A DNA stretch of 64,000 nucleotides from Plasmodium relictum. Lineage: Eukaryota; Apicomplexa; Aconoidasida; Haemosporida; Plasmodiidae. The first letter of the stretch is position 1. Every line of letters starts with the position of its first letter. Under the pieces are notes generated by a model, which saw nothing but the letters and a program-made list of their open reading frames with translations, was not told the DNA's origin and made no database searches. Shown here one piece after another: positions 20,309 to 35,750 of this stretch. The position numbers and the translations under genes are program-made. The DNA lies in NCBI RefSeq assembly GCF_900005765.1, contig NC_041680.1:616233-680232 (forward strand). The letters run 5' to 3'.

Positions 20309-23300
20309 ATGGAAATAGAAAAAACTCGCCTTATAAATTACTTTTTAGAAATATGCCCTACTGTTTTAGATTGTTCTAGAACAGAATTACAATCAATTTT
20401 AGCAAAAAAAGAAGAAGACAAAATAAGAAGATTTATTGTAGATAAAAATATAAATTTGATTGTTATAGGAAAAGAAACAAAGGAAGTAATAGAAAATGAA
20501 GGAATTGATAAAAATTCAAAATTAGAAAATGAACAAGGAGAAAAAAAATTAAACTTGGATAAAGAGCCAAGTAATTTCTTATTTGTAGAATTAAGCATAA
20601 ATTATAAATGTGTTACTAAAAGTGTAGCTATTGCATTTATGAAAAGAAATAAAGAAAAATTTTCAACATTAAATGAAGAATTGAATAAAGGTAATAAAAT
20701 AAATTTTTCCCATGAATTATTGATGTTTGTCTGTGGACAAAATGATTGTAATACTCCCTTAGATTTAGTATATTTGTATTTATCTCAGGGTTTTAACACA
20801 ATATTTGATGCGGCTTCAAATACTGCAAATCACGTTTTTTCTAGTGACTTTCCTCAAATTGGTTATTCAAGAAAAGACGCAGATGCAATAGTCGGAACAA
20901 ATAAGGCTACTGGCTATGAAGGAGAAAACAAGATATCTAATATTTTAATGGCTAATGTATCAAAAAAATTGAATGAATTACTAATATCTATGAAAAATGC
21001 ACAAATTGATCTAAATATTCCCATAATAAATTTAAGTGTTGATAAAAGGATAAAAAAAATAGTAAGCGAAAATCCCAATATAGATGAAATTAAGCCAGAG
21101 ATATTAAAAGGATTATGCGAATCTCAAGAATTTTTGAACCAATTGCAAAAGGATGTAACAAAATGGGTTGAAGAAATACAAAAGCTAACAAGATTAAATG
21201 GAGATTTTAAAAGTGGAAGCGCTTTGGCTGAAATAAATTTTTGGATAGGCTACGAAAATGCTTTATCTCATCTTGAAAATCAATTAAAAAATCCTGAAGT
21301 TCTTCTAACATTACAAATATTAAAAAATGCGAAAAGATATTTTGCAACAATGTCTTTTGATAGTGATATACAGCTAAAACAATCGAAAGAATATGTTTTA
21401 AATGTTAACATATTAATGAAAGATTTTCCTATAAATGATCTTCTAAGCGCAACAAGTGTTCAACAAATTATTCAAGCTATAAGAAATATCTTTAATCATT
21501 TAAAAAAATTAAAAAACACAACAAAATATCCGCTATCTAGATCCTATACTTTTGTTGAAGCATTGTCTAGAGACTTAGCTAATACTATGAGAAAGGTATT
21601 ATCACCTCAGCCTTTGCTAGCCATGGATTACCAAGAATTTGAGGTTCTCATTTCAGGATGCATGGAAGCATTTCGTGTATGGAATGAAGAAATGAGAATA
21701 TTCAAAGATATGGTAAGAGAATTAATAAAAAAGAGAAGTTTTAATGAAAGAGCCCCTGCAAAGATGGTGTTTGAGCATAGTTATCTTCAAGAAAGATTAG
21801 ATGAAATAAGAAAATTCAGAAAGCAGCATCAAAAGTTTAAAAGTGTTATAACAAAAGTATTTGGAAATGATAGAATTATAGGAATAAATTTAAATAAGGA
21901 TATAAATTTAGCTTATAGTATATTTTTATCATTAGATGCTCTTGATTTATCTAAAACAGGAGAAGGCTTATGGGAAAAAGCGAAAATGTCTTATGAATCA
22001 AAAATTAATAGGGTAGAATCGCAAATTACATTTAAACTAAGGGATCAATTAGGAGGAGCAAAAACATCTTCGGAAATGTTTAATGCATTTTCTAAATTTA
22101 ATCCTCTGTTCTTTAGGCCTAAAATTAGTGGAGCTATTCAGGAATATCAAAATACATTGATACAAATTGTTGTGGATGATTTAAGAAAATTACAAATGAT
22201 ATACATCAATGGCTATGTGAAAAGTGATTCAGAAAAGGTGTCTACTATACGTGATATTCCTTTAGTAGCTGGATCCATAATATGGGCTAAACAAATTGAA
22301 AGAAAATTAGAAAATTCCTTAAAAAGAATCGAAAATATTTTAGGAAGGGGATGGGAGCAACACTCTGAAGGTAAAAACCTACGCCAAAATATTGATAACT
22401 TTAAAAATTTATTGTCACAGAATAAAACTTTTGAAAAATGGCTAAAAAATATTAAGAATGAGGATAAATTTGATATGTACGAAAAAATTATAAAAATAAG
22501 AAAGCTTGGTGCAAAGAATTATGAAATTTTAGCAAATTATGATCCTGAATTTTTTAATTTATTTAAGGAAGTTCGATATTTGCAGTCCATTAATTTAAGA
22601 GTCCCTTATTCTATAAAGGTAAAATCAGATGAAACAAAGTTAATATATCCATATGCATTAACTCTACAAAAAACATTTAGAACCTATATGAAAATTTGTC
22701 TTTTTATGGAAAATGAGGCAAAGTCAGTACCTTTTAATTCTACTATAAGTAAATTAGTAGCATCTATACATAGTGACGTACAAAATAAGATAAAAGAAGG
22801 AATAAATTTACATTGGGATTCAGATATATTAGAAACATATGTAAGAAAATTATCAGAGATAATAAATACTTTTGAGTTCATGGTTGATGAAGCAGCCAAT
22901 AAAAATTATTTTGTTTTAGATATTCTTGAGAAATTAAAAACATGTGAAATAACAAATGATGGTAAAGAAATTAGGAGACTTATAGAATGCATTCAAGAAA
23001 AAGCAGATGAATTGTATCTGGAGCATTATAAAAATGTTCACATCTGGATTGACGAACTTAACATACTTTTAAATAAAATTTTAGCAAAAAGACTTGAAGA
23101 AATTATAAAATCATGGACCAATGAATTTATAAACTGGCCTATTAATGGAAAGAAATTTATAGAAAAAGAAACTATTTATGAATTTAAAATCAAAAATCAA
23201 AAATTTAATCTATATCCTTCTATTGATTCTATAAGACAAATATGGTATTACAAGTTATCCGAGGCTATAAATATAATTTGTGGAATAACAAGAGTTAAAA

Positions 23301-26300
23301 GTATATTTCAAAAGAAAGATAAAACAAAAGAAATTATACAAATAAAAATTGAAGATGGGAGAAATATTATTAATGATGTTATATTAGACAATACCTACAG
23401 GCATATCATATATTTTATAGATAAAAAAATATATGATAATGCAGTAAGAGCTATTAATGATACTGTAGAAAAAGCAAGTAAATACGAATCTATATGGTTG
23501 CAATATAAATCCTTATGGAAAATTGAAATTGATGATATTATAACAAGTTTTGGTGAAGATATACAAACATGGAAGAATTTTATGAATGAAATTAAGCAAA
23601 CAGAAACTACATTTGACACTTTAGACACTGAAAAATATTTTGGCCCAATTGTCATAGATTATAGAATACTTCAATCAAAAGTTAGTTCTAAATTTGAAAT
23701 TTGGCAAAAGGAAATTGTTTCTGAATTTTCTAAAAAGTTATTAGAAAAATCATTACACCTAAAGGAAGAAATTGAAAATGCTTTGAACGATTTAAATCTG
23801 CAAGCAACATTAACAAATGAATCTGAAATAACAGCTATTCACCTTTTATCTATGACTCCAAAAGATATTATTGGAATAATAAATTCCTATGATATGGATG
23901 TATTATCCAAAACATGCAACAGTATATATAATTTCATGAAAAAAATAAATGAAATAGATGCAAAAGAATCAGAATGGGAAAATAAATGCGATATATTAAA
24001 ACAAAGTGAAGTTTTACTAGAAAAACAAAGGTATGTTTTTCCAAGCAACTGGTTATATATTGATAATATAATAGGAAAATTAGAAACAGTTAAACAAATT
24101 TTAAGCTATCAAATAAAATTAGTAAAAGATTATTTTCCTTATCTACAAAGTCTTATTTTAGAATTTGATGCTAAAGTACAAAATAACATAAAATTGTTAT
24201 TTGAAGAATGGAGTAAAAGTAAACCTTCTCATGGAAATGCTAATAGCACAAAAGCTTTGCAAATAATAAATACCTTTGAAAGTAAAATTGGTATTATTAA
24301 TAAACAATATGAAATATCAGAAAAAACAAAAATTTTAATGAAAATATCTAATGATGAATCTGAAGTTTCATTTCATGTTTCTCCAGATGTTTTAAAAGAA
24401 GAAATTATTTGTGTTAAGGGCATATGGGATGAATTAAAAATTATTTATTCTAGTATATCTGATATGAAAAAAACATTATGGTCCAATGTAGAACCAAAAA
24501 ATATTAAAAATACCTTAAACAATCTACTAGATTCCATTAAAAAAATACCAGCTAAATATCGCCAATATGAAATATTTGATAATGTTCAAAGTGAAATACA
24601 ACAATATTTAAAAACATATTTTTTGTTAGTAGAGTTGAAATCAGAATCTTTAAAAGAAAGGCATTGGAGATCAATACTACAGAAATTTCAAATTAAAATA
24701 TACTATAATAAATTGACCTTAGGAGATTTATGGTCTCTTAATTTAAATGCTCATGAAAATATCTTAAGAGAAATATTAAATCAATCCCAAGGAGAAATGG
24801 CACTAGAAGAATTTTTAAGAGGATTGAAAGATACTTGGAATGAATACGAACTAGAATTAGTTCAATATCAAAATAAATGTAAATTAATAAAAGGTTGGAA
24901 TGATATTTTTTCTACTATTGACGACCATCTGAATGCTTTACAGTCAATGAAAATATCTTCTTATGTAAAAATATTTGAAGAAGAAACATTGACGTGGGAT
25001 GATAAATTAAATAGGTTACGTAATTTATTAGATGTATGGATGAATGTACAAAGAAAATGGGTATACCTTGAAGGGGTATTAAAAGGTTCTTCAGATATAA
25101 AATCCTTATTGCCTCAAGAATATAATAGATTCAAAATAATTGACAAAGATTATATTAATATTATGAAGAAAACATCAGAAAAGCCTAAATTATTGGAACT
25201 TTTTCAAATAGATGGATTCCAAAAACAGTTAGATCGCTTATCTGATTCATTATCAAAAATCCAGAAAGCTCTTGGTGAATATTTAGAAAAACAAAGAAGC
25301 CAATTTCCAAGATTTTATTTTGTTGGAGATGAAGATTTATTAGAAATGATTGGTAATTCTAAAGATGCTAAAGTAATACAAAGAAATGTGAACAAAATGT
25401 TTGCAGGAATCAATTCATTTATAATAAAAGAAAATACAAATGATATAATATTAGGAATGTCTTCAAGAGAAGGAGAAGAAGTATATTTTAAAGAACCAAT
25501 CAATATAAGTTCCTTTAAAACTTTAAAGGAATGGTTAATAACTTTAGAAGCATATATGAAAATTACATTGCAAAATTATTTAGATCAAGCAATGAAGGAA
25601 ATTTTTGAAATGAATATGGAGGAATGCACTGAAATTGGAAATGATAATATTTTGGAATGGTTAATAAAATATCCAAATCAAATAGTTTTATTATGTTTAC
25701 AAATATTATGGACATCAAATATTGAAAACGAAATAGAGAATTCTTCCATAGAAAATTTTAATCAAAACCTACTTTCAAATAGTGAAAAAATTTGTATAAG
25801 TCTTTTAGAATTTTTAGCTGTAAATGTCGTTAAGCAGAGAGATCACAGAACAAGGCAGAAAATTGTTCAAATGATTACAGAGCTAGTGCATCAAAGAGAT
25901 GTAATACGTATATTAATAGAAAGAAATGTTAGAAATATTAATGATTTTTCCTGGTTGCAATTTATGAGATTTTATTGGGATCCTAAAAAAACAGATAGTG
26001 ATGTTAATTTGATTATAAAAATGGCCGATGCAACTTTTGAATATGGATATGAGTATTTAGGTATGTGCGAAAAGTTAGTACAAACTCAATTAACAGATGC
26101 TTGTTTTCTCACGTTAACACAAGCATTAAAGATGAAATTAGGTGGTAATCCTTTTGGACCTGCAGGAACAGGTAAAACTGAGAGTGTTAAGGCTTTAGGT
26201 GCACAATTAGGAAGATATGTACTAGTTTTTAATTGTGATGAGTCATTTGATTTTACTGCTATGGGTAGAATATTTGTTGGTTTGTGCCAAGTTGGTGCTT

Positions 26301-29300
26301 GGGGATGTTTTGATGAGTTTAATAGATTAGAAGAGAGGATTTTATCTGCTGTATCCGAGCAAATCTTAGCAATTCAAACAAGTTTGGCTCAAAGAAAAAA
26401 TGAAATTGAACTTTTAAATAAAAAAATAGAATTAAATAAAAATGTGGGTATATTTGTAACTATGAATCCAGGATATGCTGGAAGGTCTAATTTACCTGAT
26501 AACCTAAAACAATTATTTAGAAGTTTTGCTATGATAGAACCAAATAAGCAATTAATTGTTCAAGTAACTTTATTTTCTCAGGGTTTTATTAGTGCTGAGC
26601 AATTATCAAGTAAAATTGTATCTTTATTTGATTTATGCTCTGAGCAGTTATCTAAACAACCTCATTATGATTTTGGATTGAGATCCTTAAAGAGTGTTTT
26701 GAATTCAGCTGGTAATTTAAAAAGACTAGCATTATTAGAAAGTGCAAATAAAACTAGTGAAAACAATAATGATAATAATAACAATGATAAAAAATTGAGT
26801 AATTCTATTGAAAGCACGATTGCAATGGAACAAACTTTATTATTGAAATCTGTATGTGACACAGTCTATCCAAAATTAGTTTCTAGTGATATACTCTTAA
26901 TAAAAAATTTACTAACAGGTGTGTTTCCTAATGCCAATATAACAGCATTTGAAGAGAAGGCCTTAATTAATGAGATATATCGTATGTGTAAATTAAGATA
27001 TTACACACCTGAAGAAAAATGGATTACTAAGATTTGTCAAATTTATCAAATAATGAAGCTACAACACGGGGTAATGTTGGTTGGTGATGTAGGAACAGGG
27101 AAAAGTAGTGCATGGAAAATACTTCTGGATTCATTAGAAGCATTAGATAACATCAAAGGATTAAGTTATGTTATTGATGCAAAATCTTTAGATAAAGAAG
27201 AAATATATGGAAGATTAGATAACATTAATTTAGAATGGACAGATGGTGTTTTTACAGCTATTTTGAGAAAAATTCTTTACAACTCTACACAATCAGGGAA
27301 TTCACCCAAGAGACACTGGATTGTTTTTGATGGAGATGTAGATCCAGAATGGGCAGAAAACTTAAATAGTGTTCTAGATGATAACAAATTATTAACTTTA
27401 CCAAATGGAGAACGTTTACCTATACCTGAAAGTGTTAGAATATTGTTTGAAGTAGATACTTTAAAGCATGCAACTTTGGCTACCGTTAGTAGATGTGGAA
27501 TGATATGGTTTTCTAGAGATGTTCTATCTCCTACAGTACTTTTCAGACACAGATTGCATAAACTAAAATATGGTGATAATGATTATCCCCTTAAAATGGA
27601 TAATTTCAAGGCTTTTATTATGAATAACAATGAAAATATAGGGAATGAAAGTACGCGCATGAATGATTCAACAGTCCCCGAAAATTCTAAAAGCTTCGAA
27701 AATAGTAGTGAAGATAAAACAAAAGAAAATCTCATGGATAATCTAAGAATAAATTCTAGAATTTTCTTTGACGAAAATGAAGAAGACTTAAACTCATATA
27801 AAGTAAAAACTATTGCATATAGAGCTATTGATCTTATTAGTGATTACTTTGAAGAAAATGAATTTGTTCATCAATGCCTTCTTGGTGCGAAAAAATTTGA
27901 GCATGTAATGGACTATGAATATATAAGGGTTATTGAGAGCACGTGTTCATTATTACAAAAAGGAATTGATAATTTAGTTCATAAAAATGAAAAATTAAAC
28001 GACACTCTAACGGATGGTGAAATAGAAAAATACATGTCAAAATGGCTAGTTGTTAGCATATTATGGGGAATAGGTGGTTCTTTAAATCTTGAATCAAGAG
28101 AAAAATTTTCACATTTTGTTCAATCAATTTGCTCTATACCTTTACCTCCTGATTTATTGTCTAACGATGATATGTTTGATATGGATTCTTCAAAGATATT
28201 CAAAACGTTGTTAGATTACGAACCTAATATTGAAGATGGAGAATGGCATAGTTGGAAAGAACGTGTGGAAATAATTGATGTAGACAGAACAGAAATATCT
28301 GATGCAACCCTTGTTATTGAAACAATGGATACAATAAGACATGCAACTGTTTTAGAAGGGTGGTTAAATTTAAAAAAGCCATTCATTTTATGTGGACCAC
28401 CAGGATCTGGAAAAACTATGACATTAACTTCAGTGTTAAAAAAATCATCTGAATTTGACATAGCAGCATTAAATTTCTCTTCAGGATCATTACCTAATTT
28501 ATTGTTGCAAACATTTGATCATTATTGTGAATATGTTAAAACAACAAGTGAGTTAGTTTTACGACCTTCGCAACCAGGAAAATGGTTAATTGTATTTGCT
28601 GACGAAATTAATTTACCTACTCCAGATAAATATGGCACACAAAGAATTATTATGTTTATGAGACAATTATACGAATCCCAAGGATTCTGGAAATATGAAG
28701 CTAGTAATAATCAATGGAATTGGGTTAAAATAGAAAGGATAACTTTTGCTGGAGCTTGTAATCCTCCAACTGATGCAGGTAGAAATCCTTTAAGCAATCG
28801 CTTTTTAAGACATACACCAGTGCTATATGTAGATTTTCCGGGGTATGAATCTTTAAAGCAAATATATGGAACATTTAATAGAGCTATTCTTCGTAAATTT
28901 CCTGAATCATCACATATGGCCAATAATTTAACTCTTGCTATGGTTGACTTTTATACTAAATTTTCCGAAACCTTTACAATTGATATGCAACCTCATTATA
29001 TTTATAGCCCTAGGGAATTGACCAGATGGAAATTGTCATTGTATGAAACTTTAGAATATTATAATGAATTATCAAAAAGGGACTTAATAAGATTGTGTAT
29101 TTGTGAAGGATTACGAATATTTCAAGATAGACTTATTTATAAAAAAGAAAAAAAGCAAACAGATAAAATGATCAATGATATATTTAAATACAGTTTTCCT
29201 GATATTACAGATAATGATTTACAGAGACCAATTTTATTTAGTTGCTATATGCAAAATCAGTATACGGAAATAGATAAAAAAAATTTAAAAGAATTAATAC

Positions 29301-32300
29301 AAGGAAAATTAAAAATTTTTAATGAAGAAGAAATAAATGTTCAATTAGTTCTGTTTGATGAAGTTTTAGATCATATTACAAGAATTGATAGAGTTTTAAG
29401 ATTACCATTGGGGCATTTACTATTAGTTGGAGCATCTGGAGCAGGAAAAACTATATTATCAAGATTTGTTTCGTGGATAAATGGGTTATCCGTTTTTCAA
29501 ATTCGTGCAGGAAGAAACTATTCTACAGAATCTTTTGAAGCAGATTTGAGGCATATTATGAAACGAGCTGGAATTAAAGAGGAGAAAATAACATTTATAT
29601 TTGATGAATCAAATGTTTTAGGTCCTGCATTTTTAGAAAGAATGAATGCTTTATTAGCAAGCGGAGAAGTTCCCGGTTTATTTGAGGGAGATAATTATAT
29701 GGCTTTAATAAATGAATGCAAAGCTGCTTATGGATCAAAAGTAGGATTAGATGAATCAGATATATTCAAAAAATTTACAAAGCAAGTTCAGCAAAATTTG
29801 CATATTGTTTTTACTATGAATCCCGCAAATCCAGATTTTTCAAATAGACAAGCTACATCCCCTGCTTTATTCAATAGGTGTGTTATAGACTGGTTTGGTG
29901 ATTGGCCATACAGCGCTTTATTGCAAGTTGCTAGTGAGTTTATTTTAAATCTTGATTTGCCAGATAAAGCTTTTTATATGGAATATATAGAGGATGTTCA
30001 TATAAAAGGAAAAATACAATATAAGGATAATAAATCTTATTTTTTATCAAAAGCTATAGTCGAAATTCATAATTCTGTTGGAAAAATTAATAATATTCTT
30101 ATGAAAAAGGGAAACAAATACAATTATATGACACCAAGAGATTTTCTTGATTTTATTAAACATTTTTTGAAAATAATAGATGAAAAAAAGGAAGAAGTTA
30201 CTGATCAGAAAAAGCACTTGAATTCTGGTTTAAATAAATTAAAAGATACAGAAGTGCAGGTTGCTGAATTAAGAAATTCTTTGGCTATCAAACAAAAAAC
30301 TCTTTCTGAAAAAGATTTTGAAGCAGAAGAAAAAATGAAGTTAATGATAGAACAACAAGCAGAGACAGAAGACAAAAAAAAAAAAGCTGAGATACTAGCA
30401 AAAAAATTAGATGAGCAATTTATAATAATTGAACAAAGAAAAGAGGTAGTAAGAAAGGAATTAAGTGAAGTAGAGCCCAAATTTAGAGAAGCAGAAGAAG
30501 CTGTTAAAAATATTCCAAAGAAAAATTTTGACGAATTAAGAGCTATGGCAAATCCTCCAATTTTAGTAAGAAATGCTATAGAAGCTGTTGCTATATTAAT
30601 TATAAATGAAGGTGACAAAAGTGTTACATGGGAAGATGCTAGAAAAATTATGAAAGGTCAAGATTTTATAAATAAAGTTTTATATTTAGATAAAAAAACC
30701 GTAAAACCTCAAACGAGTGCACAAATTAAAAAAAGAATAAGTAATAGTGATTGGGATGTTGAAAGAATAAATAAAGCATCAAGAGCAGCTGGGCCATTAG
30801 CTAAATGGGTTGAATCTGTTATTACATTCTTAAATATTTTAGAAACAGTGCAACCATTAGAAAATGAAATTGAGAAATTGCAAGAAGAAACAAGAGTTGC
30901 AGAAGACCAATATATTGAGCAAAAGGAAATAATTGCGGAGTTAGAAAAGAAATTATTACAATACAAAAATGATTATGCTCAACTAATTAGTCAAGTACAA
31001 AGTATAAAACAAGAAATGGAAAAAGTAGAAAATAAAATAAAAAGATCTATTAACTTAATTGAAAATCTAAAATCAGAAAAAGAAAGATGGTCAGAAACAT
31101 TTATTAATTTAGAAGAAGCCTCAGAAACGTTTATTGGGGATTGTCTAATAGCAGCAGCATTTTGCGCTTATATAGGTTTTTTTGAACATTATGAAAGACA
31201 AAAATTGAAAAAAACATGGGGAGAAATTATAAAATTGCATCATATAAAACATAGATATGATTTGTCATTTATTGAATTTTTATCGAGACCATCAGAAAGA
31301 TTGCAATGGATAGCACATCAATTACCAAGTGACGATTTATCAATGGAAAATGCTATTATTATAAATCGTTATATAAGGTACCCAATGATTATTGATCCAT
31401 CAGATCAAGCTACCAATTTTTTGCTTAATCAATATGCAGACAAAAAAATATTAAAGACATCTTTTTCTGATAAAAACTTTATAAAAAATTTAGAAAGCGC
31501 TTTGAGATTTGGTTCTACATTATTAGTTTATGATGTGGAAAAAATTGATGCTATTTTAAATTCAGTTTTAAATAAAGAAACCCACAAACAAGGAGGTAGG
31601 TTATTAATTACTATAGGAGATTCAGAAATAGACTTTTCTCCTTCATTTAATTTATTTTTAACATCAAGAGATGCTCATTTTCAATTTACCCCTGATCTAT
31701 GTAGTCGAGTGACATTTGTAAATTTCACCTTAACTCCGTCTTCTCTTCAAAATCAATGTCTAAATATGATACTAAAAAATGAACGTCCTGATATAGATAA
31801 AAAAAGATGTGATTTGTTAAAATTACAAGGTGAATATAAAGTAAAAATAAGAGAGTTAGAAGAATCATTATTATTAGAATTGTCTAACGTTAAAGGGAAT
31901 ATTTTGGATGATGATAATGTTATAACTACTATGGAAAAATTAAAAGTGCAAGCTGCTGAAGCATCTAAAGAGGTAAGCATAGCAGAAGAGGTTATGGCAG
32001 AAATTGAAAATGTCAGTAATCAATATTTAGCATTAGCCCAAGGATCTGCTAGAATTTATTTTGTCTTGCAACATTTATGTAATATTAATTTCCTGTATCA
32101 ATATGACTTAAATTTTTTTTTTAATATAATGAAGGATATGCTAAATAACAAAAATTTATTATCAAAGGTAAAAAAAAATGATTATAAAGAAAGACTAAAA
32201 ATTTTAGAGAATTTACTGTTTTCTTTGACATATGATCGCGTTGCTAGAGGTTTGTTACAAGAGGATAGATATGTTTTGGGACTTCAGTTGTGTTTTATAA

Positions 32301-35216
32301 AAAGTATAATAGATCCCAATATAAATATAGATCAAAACCATCTCCACTCTTTATTAAAAGATCATTATTCTAATCACCAAATAGACGATGTAAAAGAGAA
32401 AAAAATTGAAAGGAGCTTGTTACCAGAATATAGTGATGAGAAAATAAATATTTTAAATAATTTAATAAAACACAAGTCATTTTACAATTTAAAAAAATGC
32501 ATTGAAAATAGTAAAGATAAATGGATAAATTTATTGCATTCCACTGAGCCAGAGAATTTAATTTCATCCATTATTAATTATAAAAACTTAAATATGAATA
32601 ATAAAAATGATCCAGGAGTGGAATTATTAAGTAAAGATCGCAATATCAATTTTGTAACAAATTTAGAGAATAATGATAATAGTTTATTTGATAATAAAAA
32701 TACAAGAGAAGAAAATAATATTTCTGAATGTTTAAAAGAATCTTTAATTATAAAGGCAATTAGACCAGATAAATTGGATAAATGTTTTAACAAAATTATA
32801 AATATCATTTTAGGGAAAGATTTTTTATGGCTACCTGAATTGTCTACAAATGATTTTGAAAAGTATGTGAAAGAAAATACAAATGGAAACACACCAATTG
32901 TTCTAATAAGTTCACCTGGCTTTGATCCCAGTAATAAAGTTCAGCAGCTAAGTGAAAAATGCAGCATGCTACTATCTTCTATTGCTATGGGATCTGAAGA
33001 AGGATATATTTCAGCTGAAAAAATTATATCATCAGCCCAAAAAAACGGTGGATGGGTTTTATTAAAAAATGTACATTTATCTCCTAAATGGTTACAACAA
33101 TTAGAAAAAAATATTCATAAAGCTACTACAAATCCTAATTTTCGTTTATTTTTAACTATGGAAATAAATCCTAAAGTTCCTCAAAATTTAATGCGTATAT
33201 CATTAACTTTTATGTTTGAACCTCCAGTAGGCATTAAATCATCAATACTAAGAACTTTCTCTTTATTTTTGGAAAATCGTGATCTAGGTGATCCAAAAAT
33301 AGCGAGGTTACGAGTATACTTTATTGTTTCATTTTTACATGCAATAATTTTAGAAAGAAGAAGATATACTCCTATTGGTTGGACAAAGAAATATGAATTT
33401 AGCGATTCGGATTTAATGTGTGCTTTAACTGTTGTCGATAGCTGGATAGATAAGTCAGCAACTAAAATAGGAAATAATTTCAGTGAGCATATAGATCCTT
33501 CTAATATTCCTTGGGATGCTATAAAAAAATTGTTAAATGAAGCAGTATACGGTGGTAGACTAGATAATATTGTTGATGCAAAAATATTAGATACTTTTAT
33601 TGATCATTTGATGAATCCTAATTCATTCGAAGCTGACTTTAAATTAAATATTTGTAATGGTTCGTCTAACAAAGATTTTTTAACATCTCCAGATTTATTC
33701 AGAAATTTAAACGATTATATAAAATGGACAAACAATATGAGTAGTACTGATTCACCTGCATGGTTAGGTTTGGGGCAACAAGCAGAGGGATTACTAACAA
33801 CAAGATCTAATTTGAGTATCATAAGCAAATGGAATATATTATATAGTAAAAGTTGCTCTGATATTTATGAGCCTTTACCACATACTCCCTTGACGAAATC
33901 AATAGATGAAGAAAATAACATAAGTATGGAATTACACATAAAAGCAAAAAAAAAAAAGAACAAAGAAAATGAAGAGGACGAGTTATCTTCCGATGAAATT
34001 GAAGAGACAGAAAGTGAATTATCAGAATACTCAAGTATAAGTAGATCTATACACATTCATTCACAGAATGAAAATATTTTATTAATTAATCAAATATTGG
34101 AGTGTTTGCCAGAATGTATACCTGATCTACAAAAAAGTGAAGAAAATATGAGTAATGCTGTTTTCAGATGTTTTGAGAGAGAAAATAATTTATTCAATAA
34201 GTTATTGAAAGTAATAAAATTAAATTTAAATCAATTAAAAAATGTTTTACAGGAAAAATTAAAATATACGAATAAATTAAGGGCATTAGCTAAAGATTTA
34301 AGTTCATTTAATGTTCCATCAAGCTGGCTATTTGATGGAGTAACAACGAATTTGAATTTAACAAATTGGATAAAAGATCTAATTAACCGTTTATATCAGA
34401 TAATAGCAATAACGATAGAGATTAATGGGAAAAAATGCATTAATACATTAGATATAAATATTCTTCAAGAAAAAGGCATGGATATGAGCAAGAAGAATAA
34501 TGACATAAATCTAGAGTCGTTTCGTAGGAAAAATAATGATGCTATATCATCTCATTTCAAATTAGATAAAAAATTATCAATTAATTTTATTTGGTTGGGG
34601 GGTCTATTTTACCCAAGAGCATTTATTACAGCAACTAGGCAATTAGCTGCTTTTAAATTTAAAAGTTCTTTAGATGACTTAGATTTATCAGTAATAATTG
34701 GAAATAAAACTAACATAGAATTAGATAGTATGATTCATTTTACCATAACATGCTTATCAATAGAGGGTGCTGAGTGGAATGATAAAGACAATGTAAGAAA
34801 TATATGTTTTATAAAAGTTTAAAACTAAAATATAATTTATTAAAATATATGCATAATAAAAGTTTTATAAAAATTACATAAAACAATTTTTTTTTTTTTT
34901 GAAAGTATATTATTAAATATAAATATATAAACATATAAATATATATATACATTATTTTATTATGATGCAGTGTTTAGTTTTAAGTGATGAATTAATTATT
35001 GATCTACCTCCTGTTACGTTAACTTGGGAAAGGACAGAATCTCTAGTTAAAAAAGTAAAGGAAAGTTCAAATTTAAGTTTTATGAATTTACCAATTTATT
35101 TAGATAAATCAAGAAACTCATTTATTGGTTTTTGGAAGTTTCCTGTATCAAAAGGGTTTTCTGAACAAAATTGGTATCAAAGAGGAGTTGCCATATTTTT
35201 ATCTAAAACTTACTAA
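20309..35216 (+). CDS. DHC1: Cytoplasmic dynein-1 heavy chain (2 exons)
   Basis: Motor subunit of cytoplasmic dynein, moving cargo to microtubule minus ends. Exon 1 is 20309-34792 (4828 codons) and exon 2 is 34971-35216; the intron 34793-34970 (GTAAGA...GATGCAG) joins in phase 0, giving about 4909 residues. N-terminal tail to about residue 1850; the AAA1 P-loop GPAGTGKT starts at residue 1950, with FNCDESFDFTAMGRIF and Walker B CFDEFNRLEE following. AAA2 GDVGTGKS is at 2259, AAA3 GPPGSGKT at 2696 and AAA4 GASGAGKT at 3041. The stalk coiled coils flank a microtubule-binding tip near residue 3410 (AMANPPILVRNAIEAV). The AAA1 segment and N-terminus resemble cytoplasmic dynein-1 more than axonemal chains. 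Exon 2 encodes the C-terminal end (LPIYLDKSRN...WYQRGVAIF), matching the LPVYLNxxR...FYERGVAVL end of human DYNC1H1. Parasite-specific inserts include an Asn/Asp run after AAA1 and an acidic Lys/Glu/Ser insert near 4545-4580. Confidence 0.95.
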
Positions 35217-35750
35217 ATATACATAAAGTAAAATTTATCTTTATTTTTTCAACAATTTAATAGCATTTATTTTTTTTTTCTTTGATAAAATTTTTTATCT
35301 TCAATTTTTTTTTAATTATATAGTCTATATGAATCTCATAGACATTCCTTAATAATTTAATTCATATATATTTTTTTATTGATTTTATTTTTTTAGAAAA
35401 AGATATATCAAACTTATGAGGAATTATTTTTATATATAATACAATTTATTTTATTTTACTACTTTTAACATAATTTATTGTTTTTAGTATCTATGTATTC
35501 TTATTTCTTTTCATTATTAAAATTTATATAATGAAGATTTTTTTGATTATTTCTCATTATGTTTAGCATGAACAAATTTTTACTTTTTTTTGTTTAAACA
35601 TTTTTTTTTAATATACTCATGAATTATATATTTTCCTCTATAATAAACATATATTTTGCTTATCTATTACATAAATATTTTAGTATTATCTTATAAAGAT
35701 AAGTTATTATATAAAGGTTAATTAATGGAAATATATTTTATCGCTTTATT
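35217..35750. other. Convergent intergenic dynein / small membrane protein
   Basis: 534 bases between two convergent 3' ends; A/T-rich with scattered T tracts. No gene or motif recognised. Confidence 0.6.
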
